Assembly (NCBI GenBank): GCA_021789975.1
Contig: JAJYIT010000016.1
Location: 1 to 64,000, forward strand
Reading direction: 5' to 3'
Source: Bacteroidota bacterium
Lineage (GTDB): Bacteria; Bacteroidota; Ignavibacteria; Kryptoniales; JAKASW01
Length of the DNA stretch: 64,000 nt
Under the pieces are notes generated by a model. The model ran no database searches and was not told the DNA's origin. It saw nothing but the letters and a program-made list of their open reading frames with translations. Below are positions 8,704 to 16,900 of this stretch, one piece after another (the stretch's first letter is position 1; each line of letters opens with the position of its first letter). The position numbers and the translations under genes are program-made.

Positions 8704-10386
8704 GTGACTAAGATGGTACACATTGCCTTTGTATACATGCTGATCCTCGGATTATCAATACCGCTATTTGCACAATCGTCGTTCCTGGATCCGACCTTTG
8801 GCACTAACGGGAGAGCAACCAGCAATGGTCCCTACGAAGAGGGCCATGCTGTCGCGATTCAAAGTGACGGGAAGATTGTTGTTGCGGGATATTCGAGCAA
8901 TGACACGTCAAACCACGTAGACTTCGACGTCGTCCGCTTCAACCCCGACGGCAGTCTGGATAACACTTTCGGAGTCGGCGGCACTGCACTGACAAACATA
9001 GCCGGCGGCGACAGTTCGAGCGATAGAGCATACGCAGTGGCAATCCAGCAGGACGGTAAAATTTTAGTAGCGGGCCAATCCGAAGACACCTCAAATAGCC
9101 AGACGCATAGCCGTTTTGCACTCGCACGGTTCAATTCTAATGGGACTCTCGACAATACGTTCGGTGCAGGCGGGACCGTGATAGACAGTATCAGTGGAGG
9201 AGGCCTCACTGATGTAGGTGAATCCATCGCCCTTCTTCCAGACGGCAGAATCATTGTGGCCGGAGTATCGTACCCGACTTTCTCCGTACCCGGTGGTTTG
9301 GGTGCCGTCGGCCCTGCTCTGGGAGTAGCAAGGTTCAATTCGAACGGCACACCGGACAGGACTTTTGGCATGAACGGGTCGATTGAGGCCGCTCAGATCG
9401 GAGTTCCATTTTATGACCTTGCTTATTCGGTTGCAGTTCAACCGGATGGTAAAATCGTTTGTGCAAGCGGCTCGATTGTGAACGAATCGACCGGCCAAAC
9501 GGCCTTCGCAGTAGTTAGGCTGGACTCCAACGGGACAATCGACAACACGTTTGGTTCTTCCGGAGTGGCATCCACTTTCATCGCCGGCGGCGACAGCACT
9601 GAGGATGTAGGCTACTCAGTTGCCGTTGAGTCCGACGGGAAAATTGTCGTTGCTGGTTTGTCTGGCGGTGAGCTTCCTTCAAATGCGGGAATCACATCCA
9701 TTGCTGTCGCACGTTTCAATCCGGACGGAACGTCCGATCCAACTTTCGGCACGAACGGAACGGCGAGGATAAATCCAACCGGTCCGGACAGCTCATATAC
9801 CGCCGGCTACTCAGTTGCCATTCAATCCGATGGGAAGATCGTGGTCGCCGGTCGGGGCGGTTATTTCGGTCCGGCTTTTGCCGTGGCCCGATTCGATTCT
9901 AACGGTACGGTGGACCAAACATTTGGGTCGGACGGAATTGCTCTTGCAGATTCTTTCGAAACTGACGACGCGGAGGATGTAGCGAATTCAGTTGCGATAC
10001 AGTCGGACGGCAAGATCGTGGCTGCCGGATATTCAACCGGCAATGCTGGAGGCGAAGTCTTTGCCGTGGCGCGGTTTCTTCCCTCGAACGTGACGGCGAT
10101 AAAGGAGATCAATTCAACACCAAAGAGTTTTGCACTCTATCAGAATTATCCGAATCCATTCAATCCGACAACAGCCATCACCTATCAGCTATCGGCCAAC
10201 AGCCACGTGACTTTGAAAGTCTACGACATACTTGGCAGAGAGGTGGCTACGCTGGTTAATCAGAAGGAAATTGCCGGGAGTCACTCGGTGACTTTTGATG
10301 GAAGTCGGCTCGCGAGTGGAGTTTATTTTTACCGGCTTGTCGCAGGAAGCTACACGGCAACAAGGAAGCTCATCTTGATAAAATAG
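8704..10386 (+). CDS. T9SS-sorted delta-60 repeat protein (tandem paralogue)
   Basis: It starts with GTG at 8704 after AAAGGATAAAGACGTC. Both the leader and the first residues (xTKMVHI, then SIPLFAQSSFLDPTFG) match the upstream paralogue, where the same position is ATG. There are about seven delta-60 units in 560 residues, then YPNPFNPTTAI, VYDILGREVATLV and GVYFYRLVAG. The GTG could lower expression relative to the sister gene. Divergence is spread through the repeats, while the sorting domain stays close to all array members. Confidence 0.85.
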   Translation: MTKMVHIAFVYMLILGLSIPLFAQSSFLDPTFGTNGRATSNGPYEEGHAVAIQSDGKIVVAGYSSNDTSNHVDFDVVRFNPDGSLDNTFGVGGTALTNIAGGDSSSDRAYAVAIQQDGKILVAGQSEDTSNSQTHSRFALARFNSNGTLDNTFGAGGTVIDSISGGGLTDVGESIALLPDGRIIVAGVSYPTFSVPGGLGAVGPALGVARFNSNGTPDRTFGMNGSIEAAQIGVPFYDLAYSVAVQPDGKIVCASGSIVNESTGQTAFAVVRLDSNGTIDNTFGSSGVASTFIAGGDSTEDVGYSVAVESDGKIVVAGLSGGELPSNAGITSIAVARFNPDGTSDPTFGTNGTARINPTGPDSSYTAGYSVAIQSDGKIVVAGRGGYFGPAFAVARFDSNGTVDQTFGSDGIALADSFETDDAEDVANSVAIQSDGKIVAAGYSTGNAGGEVFAVARFLPSNVTAIKEINSTPKSFALYQNYPNPFNPTTAITYQLSANSHVTLKVYDILGREVATLVNQKEIAGSHSVTFDGSRLASGVYFYRLVAGSYTATRKLILIK

Positions 10387-10451
10387 GAAACGATGACAAA
10401 ACGCAAATCTTAACTCACCAACAACCACAACAAGTACCAAAGGAGGATAAC

Positions 10452-10985
10452 ATGGTACGGAACATTTTTATTACATGCCTTAGCTTGATAGCTCTCTCAT
10501 TCCTTGCTCCCAGGGCGCACGCTCAATTTGCGTACCAGGGGAATTATTTTGGCCCGCACATCGGACTTAGCGCCGTCGGCAGTGCACTTACTCTCGGTCT
10601 TGATTATGAGCATGGCATTACAACCGTAGGTCAGGCTGGTCCAGGCATGATCGGGATAGGTGGCCTCTTCGACTACTACTCATATGGCGATGCAGGGCTT
10701 TATGGCTCGTGGACATACATTGATTTCGGTGTGTCAGGCAGCTACCACTTTGTGCTGAGTGACAAGAAATGGGATCCTTTTCTAGGTTTAGTCCTTGGCT
10801 ATGAAGTCGCATCATGGAAGTGGAACAACGGATACAACAATTATATATCGTCACCCAGTGCTGGCGGGTTCACACTCGGCGGAACTGCCGGCATCCGTTA
10901 CTTTTTCAGTCGCAATTGGGCAGCCGAAGCACGCGTCGGATTCGGGTTCTACATCCTGGCGCTCGGTGTGGATTATAGTTTCTGA
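10452..10985 (+). CDS. Small outer-membrane beta-barrel protein
   Basis: The ATG at 10452 follows a good AGGAGG site. The protein has 177 residues with the signal peptide MVRNIFITCLSLIALSFLAP then RAHAQ. Alternating aromatic strands follow (YDYYSYGDAGLYGSW, SGSYHFVL, WDPFLGLVLGYE, AAEARVGFGFYILALG), and the C-terminal residue is phenylalanine after GVDYS, as expected for BAM-inserted barrels. The size fits an eight-stranded OmpA/opacity-type barrel. Function is unknown. It lies between the T9SS cargo array and a lipoprotein gene. Confidence 0.7.
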   Translation: MVRNIFITCLSLIALSFLAPRAHAQFAYQGNYFGPHIGLSAVGSALTLGLDYEHGITTVGQAGPGMIGIGGLFDYYSYGDAGLYGSWTYIDFGVSGSYHFVLSDKKWDPFLGLVLGYEVASWKWNNGYNNYISSPSAGGFTLGGTAGIRYFFSRNWAAEARVGFGFYILALGVDYSF

Positions 10986-10991
10986 ACCCCG

Positions 10992-11023
10992 TACCGGAGC
11001 CAGTTTGAACTGTGCAACCGGTA
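10992..11023 (+). terminator. Weak hairpin after the outer-membrane barrel gene
   Basis: TACCGG (10992-10997) pairs with CCGGTA (11018-11023), and CAGTT pairs with AACTG inside. No U-tract follows, so termination is uncertain. Confidence 0.3.
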
Positions 11024-11073
11024 TGATTCTGATGCTCGTAACTAAATGTTTATTCACATAGGAGAATTACAAG

Positions 11074-11790
11074 ATGTTAAGAAACAGAAAGAGTTTGATC
11101 CTGGTTCTGGTAAGCGGGTTTCTTATTGCCGGGTGCTCGTCGAAGAGCAGCACCACCGGGCCTGGCTCGACTGCGCCCCAGTTGAAAGCACCTCAATTCA
11201 AGGGACCCAGCTCAACTTCGGCGAGTGCCGATACCAGCGCGGGTGCGCAAATGGCCTTGGCCGCTGCAGCAGAATTCAACGCATTGTCTTCCGGCTTCAT
11301 GGCATACTACGTCGGGAGCGGTACACACGCGGGGAATTCGTGGACGTGGACATATAGTGACAGCGGGCTCGTTGCAACTTGGACCGCGACTACGTCGTCA
11401 AACGGATACAACTGGAGTCTTGTCTTTAACGGTACATCAGGCGGTACCACTTACAATAATTCCACACTTCTCAGTGGCACCGAAAGCACCGACGGAAAGA
11501 GCGGTAATTGGACTTTCTATTATCCTAACTCCACTACGCCTGAAGCGGTCGCGAACTGGAGCACCGACGGCAGCGGCAACCTCACCGGTACTATCCTAGA
11601 ATATAATACATCCGGCACTCTGACAGCCAAATGGGTATTTACGGACAACGTCGACAAGAGCGGCGAACTGGTAATATACACCGACAATGTGCTGACCTGG
11701 GACGTAAAGTGGAACTCGAATGGATCCGGAACATGGGTCGCATATGATCCCTCAACCGGTGGCGAGTCAAACTCAGGAAGCTGGTCTTGA
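11074..11790 (+). CDS. Secreted lipoprotein of unknown function
   Basis: The ATG at 11074 has a GGAGAA site upstream. The 238-residue product starts with a lipoprotein signal (MLRNRKSLILVLVSGFLIAG then C, lipobox LIAGC) and a Ser/Thr-rich linker. A beta-rich part then shows repeated short units of the MORN-like/toxin-antitoxin-42 style (WTWTYSDSGLVATWTA, YNNSTLLSGTESTDGKSGNW, WVFTDNVDKSGELVIYT, WDVKWNSNGSGTW). The alternating G-x-W pattern resembles antiparallel repeat proteins, but I do not recognise the family. It is probably in the outer membrane. Confidence 0.65.
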   Translation: MLRNRKSLILVLVSGFLIAGCSSKSSTTGPGSTAPQLKAPQFKGPSSTSASADTSAGAQMALAAAAEFNALSSGFMAYYVGSGTHAGNSWTWTYSDSGLVATWTATTSSNGYNWSLVFNGTSGGTTYNNSTLLSGTESTDGKSGNWTFYYPNSTTPEAVANWSTDGSGNLTGTILEYNTSGTLTAKWVFTDNVDKSGELVIYTDNVLTWDVKWNSNGSGTWVAYDPSTGGESNSGSWS

Positions 11791-11863
11791 TAACCGTGAT
11801 TGCCTTGCGGTTTCCAGTGTACCATCCCAACCGTGACGAAGAGCTGTTGCTCTGAAGCAAGAG

Positions 11864-11909
11864 TGAAGTCATTCCGGATGGATCCTGCCAATTCATTCGG
11901 ATGACTTCA
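11864..11909. repeat. Inverted repeat between lipoprotein and barrel gene
   Basis: TGAAGTCATTCCG (from 11864) is matched by CGGATGACTTCA (11898-11909) with one mismatch across a loop of about 21 bases. There is no U-tract. It could be an mRNA hairpin or a regulator site upstream of the gene at 11945. Confidence 0.35.
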
Positions 11910-11944
11910 TAGCGATCATGGAGTCGAGGAGGAGGAAAACCATT

Positions 11945-13900
11945 ATGAGGAAGCCGGAGTGCGTTCTATTCGCGCTGCTGCTGGTGGCAATTTGTGAATC
12001 GGCAGTGGTGCAGACGGTCTGGGCACAGGATTCGTCAAAGACATTTATCGAAAAGAACATCTCCATCAGCGGTGTGGCAGGAGTCTACGGCCAACTTTAC
12101 GGTGTCTCCGGTATCCCGGGCAGGCTCCCGCCAAGCCTTGCCCGGCTTTACTTCCAACCGACAGTAACTCTATTCAATTCGCTGTCGATGTCTTTCGACT
12201 TCCTTCTCTCCACTGAAGGCAACTCGGCGCGACAGAACATAAACCAGCTTGGAGTGAGTCCATCCTGGGGATGGGGAAGCGCTCACCTCGGTGACTTCAG
12301 CAGCATGTTCACGCCGTTGACTTTCGATGGTGTCCTCGTCAGGGGCGCAGGTGTCAATCTTCATCCGGGAATTTTTCGCTTCTCTGCTATCGGTGGTTTT
12401 ACTCAGAATGCGGTCAACGGCGGGGCGTCTAACGGGGCCTATTCAAGGTATATGTACGGTGCCAGAATCGGAGTAGGGAAGCAACAAAGTTCCTACTTCG
12501 ACTTGTCGTTTCTCAGGACACGTGACAATCCACATTCGTTGCCCTCTCCGAAACCGACGATAGTTGTTGTCGCGCCGAATGGTGGTGATGCTTTGCCGAT
12601 CGGGAACATCGAAAACATTACGTGGGCATCGTCCGGAATTTTCGGAAATATTAGAATTGAGATTTCAAGGGATGGGGGCGCGACTTACCAGGTCCTCTTT
12701 GACAGCGTTGCAAATACAGGAACTCAAACGTGGATAGTCACAGGGCCGCCGACGACTCAGGCACTCATCCGAATAACAAGTCTGCAGGACTCCGTGTACA
12801 GCATCAGCCAGTATCCGTTCACGATCGGTGCCGGTATAGCCGAAGTGCAAGGGATTTCACCGGGAATACTAATGAACGCATTTGCCGTGACGCCGCAAGA
12901 GAACCTGGTCGTTAGTGCCGATACGAAGCTTTCGTTCTTTGGCAGCGCTCTTACTTTCGGAGGCGAGATAGACGGCAACGCATATACACGAGATATGAAC
13001 GCGGCGCCGGTAGATAGCATCGGGCTGCCAAAGGTGCTAACGGGTATTTACACTCCACGATCGAGTTCAAATGCAGACTACGCTTACAACGCGCAGCTCG
13101 GTGTAAACCTGCAATCCTTCAATGCCCAGCTTGGCTACGAGTATATTGGGCCGGGGTACACCTCTCTTGGCGTGGCTTCGCTGCTCCCGGATCAGCGGCA
13201 GATCACGCTGGCGACAATGTTCAGAATTTCGCTCGTAGCAATCAGCATTAACGGCGCACATCAGAACGACAACCTGCTCGGACAAAAGAGCTACACGACA
13301 AACCGAAACCAGTTGGCGGGGAATATTAGCGTACCTTTCTCCCGACAATGGACGGCAACGCTGATGTCGAGCTATCTCGATATGACCAACAACGCATTGA
13401 GCGATACATTCAGGGTAGCATACTCGACTATGACGATCGGAATGACGCACACTTTATTTTTTGGGGTCAACAGTCTCCTCCAGACTGCGTCTCTGAGTTA
13501 TGTCTTCCAGACTTCTGCCGACGGAAATCCGATGAGACAAGGGGACGGTATGACATCTAATTCGGCCAACCTGAGTTTGGTCTTTGCCCTGTCGAAAAAC
13601 GTAAGCATTATGCCAGCATATAGTCTAAATGCTTCGAAAATCGGCGTCGCCGGATCGACGTCCACGCAGTCTTATATGATATCTGCGCAGGATAGGGCAT
13701 TCCAGAACAGGTTGGCTACTTCTTTATCAGTGGGGATGTCAACTGTTCAAACCTCGAACTCCGTCCAATTAGCCGTTGCATCGACATACGGATTGACTGC
13801 GGCTGACGCCATAACCTTCAGTGCCACCCAGTCTTTCTATCATGGTACGGGAAATTTCAGCGAGCACACTATCGGACTGAATGTTTCGCACAGGTTTTGA
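11945..13900 (+). CDS. Outer-membrane barrel-like protein with an embedded Ig-like domain
   Basis: I chose the ATG at 11945: it follows GGAGGAGGAAAA at a good distance and opens a signal peptide (MRKPECVLFALLLVAICESA through VWAQ). The ATG at 11918 would place the ribosome site inside the gene. It encodes 651 residues. N- and C-terminal parts have alternating strand patterns, and the protein ends in VSHRF, as in beta barrels. Between them, at roughly residues 205-290, is a domain starting VVAPNGGDALPIGNIENITW, typical of Ser/Thr-rich Kre9/KNH-like Ig folds in FCB surface proteins. It lies directly upstream of the giant protein at 13933 and is probably co-transcribed. A role anchoring or exporting that protein is inferred from position only. 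Confidence 0.65.
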   Translation: MRKPECVLFALLLVAICESAVVQTVWAQDSSKTFIEKNISISGVAGVYGQLYGVSGIPGRLPPSLARLYFQPTVTLFNSLSMSFDFLLSTEGNSARQNINQLGVSPSWGWGSAHLGDFSSMFTPLTFDGVLVRGAGVNLHPGIFRFSAIGGFTQNAVNGGASNGAYSRYMYGARIGVGKQQSSYFDLSFLRTRDNPHSLPSPKPTIVVVAPNGGDALPIGNIENITWASSGIFGNIRIEISRDGGATYQVLFDSVANTGTQTWIVTGPPTTQALIRITSLQDSVYSISQYPFTIGAGIAEVQGISPGILMNAFAVTPQENLVVSADTKLSFFGSALTFGGEIDGNAYTRDMNAAPVDSIGLPKVLTGIYTPRSSSNADYAYNAQLGVNLQSFNAQLGYEYIGPGYTSLGVASLLPDQRQITLATMFRISLVAISINGAHQNDNLLGQKSYTTNRNQLAGNISVPFSRQWTATLMSSYLDMTNNALSDTFRVAYSTMTIGMTHTLFFGVNSLLQTASLSYVFQTSADGNPMRQGDGMTSNSANLSLVFALSKNVSIMPAYSLNASKIGVAGSTSTQSYMISAQDRAFQNRLATSLSVGMSTVQTSNSVQLAVASTYGLTAADAITFSATQSFYHGTGNFSEHTIGLNVSHRF

Positions 13901-13932
13901 AACATGTGCTTGAATGAACGCGGAGAAAGAAA

Positions 13933-16900
13933 ATGAGAACAAAGATATGGCTGTTGGGATTTGTGATAACAATTCTGATTTTATCCTTCTCTTCGATCCA
14001 GGATGTGAAAGCGCAGACGATTTCAGGTATTACCGCTCAGCTTTTCGTGCAGCCGTTTCCCAGTCCGTACGTCAGCGATTGGCAGACAAGTCCCTCGATT
14101 GGCACGTTAACGATTCATAACGGCACAGGTAATTCCGAGCAGGTCTTCGTGACCCTCGTAGTCTCGACAAGCGCAGGGGCACAGGTAATTTCGGGGACAA
14201 GCTCCGTCATAATGCTACCTACCGGGGCAACCACGGTTCTTAACAATACCGATATACTTAGCGGGAACCTGACATACTATAATTCCGGAACAAAGTCACA
14301 AATCGTCCAGACCGGAAGAATTCCTGAAGGTATGTACACAGCTTGTGTCAGCATCACGGGTGCGGATGGAGTTCCGTTAGTCTCGAATGAGTGTTCCAAT
14401 TTCACGATCACATATCCTGACCCTCCGCAGCTTGTTTATCCCTTTGATGGGGATTCAGTGACGACGACTTATCCGGTACTCCAGTGGACGCCAGTCCAGG
14501 TGCCGGTTCAATATCAGGTTCATTATGTCCTCACCATGGTGCAGATGCTTCAAGGGCAAACGCCGCTTCAGGCACTCTCGGCGGACGTACCACAGTATAC
14601 GAACAATAATCTAATGACCACCACGCTGCAGTATCCGTTGAGCGCGCTGCCGCTCGTTGCCGGGAACACTTACGTGTGGCAGGTTCAGGTGCTGGACCAG
14701 AATGGCTTTCCTCCAGCGACAAATAATGGTAAGAGCCAGATATGGACATTCAAGTATCAGCAGTCACTGCCGGCTTTCGTTTACCACCCGAAGCATCTTC
14801 CGCCACCTCCGCCTCCGCCGGCCAATAAGCCGATTTTCACAACCACGACAATCTCCGGGACAATGTACGGCACATTTTCACTGCCACAGAAATCGTACCA
14901 GGGCTACCAGGGAATGGGATACCACAAACCGCAATACAGCAATTTCGGTTCAGGTAACTCGGGCGGTCAGCCGGGCTCTCAGCCGACGCCACTGGCTGAC
15001 GCTACTTTGATACTTCGCGATGAATTCGTCTTTATCCAGCCGTACAATCCGTCCACGAAAACAATTCAGGAAAGCATCGCATCAGGATACGAAAACATGG
15101 GAGTACCTGTCGCATCAACGACGACAGACGCCAATGGTAACTTCGCATTCAATTTTGCTCAGACTCAGCCGAGTCCTGATACTCTGTCGACCGATTATCA
15201 AGAAACCTCTCCAGACGGCCGGGAACTCACAGGCACATTGGTGGAGATGTATAGAATAACTGTTCAGGATCCGTACTACTGCAGTCCGGACAACGGTATC
15301 GCAGTTCAATCAGGACAAACCGACAATGTTGGGTCGCTCTATGCACTTGCCAGATCATACTCTCTGAATGTGACACTTTCTCCGCCAGCTATCGGGATAT
15401 CGCCTCAACAATTGAGCGGATTGTATGTCGTTCTTCTACGACAATCTCGTCCTATAGGAGTTCCAAACAACGAAGGATACCCGGCACCGAGTGTATCGGA
15501 CTCTGCCTCCAATTCGTTCATCAATGAAAACTTGCCGAGTGTCCAAAACATGCAAGTTGTCGCGGAGGCTACTGCTGATCAGAATGGTCAGGCTACATTT
15601 TCCGACCTGATGGAAAACATGGGTCCGAACGACCAGTATTTCGTTTTCGCTATTCCAGGTCCTAATTCGAGCTGGAATTTCTTCGTTAACTACACCGCGT
15701 TTCAGTTCGGCAACGATGAGGCTCCTACGCAGTACCCAAACTACCAGGTAACACCTGCCGGATGGCGCGACCAGGCCGTTTTCAACAGCGAATACACGTC
15801 ACCGACTGTCTCAATAACTCAGGCCATGGCGCTGGGTCAGACAGAAATAGAAGGCCGAGTCGTTCGTTCCGACAATCAAAATCAAGGAGTCTCAGGCGCG
15901 ACATTGACCACGCTGCCGATGAGTGATCCTCCCGGCAAAATAATCAAGTATACCGGATTCTACGGATTCCACACGCTGAGCGATGGTTCGTTCGTAATAC
16001 CGGTAACGTCAGGACTTATTTACAAACTTGCAGTGACCGATTACGGGTACGACAGCACGCTTGTGAATGTCAACGGCGGTGGACTCCTTGATAGCGGTCA
16101 GATAGCCAACGTCGGCACCATCCGCCTGCAACCTGGCTTGATGGTGTTCGGAAAAGTGGTGGATGAGAAGGGAAATCCCATCGAAGCGAATGTGATGCTC
16201 AACGGTGGCAATTATGCCGTCGCCACTCCTGCAGAGTGGCTCATGGTGGGTGGAGAACCTCAGACAGGTGGATCTGCCGGGAAGAATGGAGCGCCATTGT
16301 ACCAGGTAGGAGGTCCTTCACCGGAGGTAGGTGGGCAATCTACAGGAGGAAACGGCCAGGGTCAAAATAACTACAACCAAAATCACAATGGAGGAAATGG
16401 GAAAAGTCAAAACAACAATACGAAGAATTCCAGTACTCAGACTCCTCCAACTATTTCATTGTTCATAACTCCTGCCGTTCCGGGACAGCAACAAATCATA
16501 ATTGACCCCACGCCCTATGGCAACACTCTTTTTCCCGACACTGAAACCGTAAACATAAGCCCGGAGCCATGGCTTGGTAACAATCCAGTGCCGATCGGAA
16601 CATTCACGCTGATCAAGAAATATCGGAGAATCAAAGTTGTTGTCAAATCAGGACTAAATGGAATGCCGCTCGACTCTGCGCACGTCAACATACAGAACGT
16701 CGGGGATTTGCTCACTAACTCGGCGGGGGTGGCCGACACGGCGTTCTACAGCTCGGGATCTTCATACGACATCACCGTGACCGCGCCGGACGGAAAAGAT
16801 TTCGTGGCACAGTCGCGCAGTTGTTTAATACCGGAAACGAAGGATTGGACAGTGCTCCGCTTCAGGCTTCAGGCTGCCACTCAAATCTCTGGCAGGGTAT

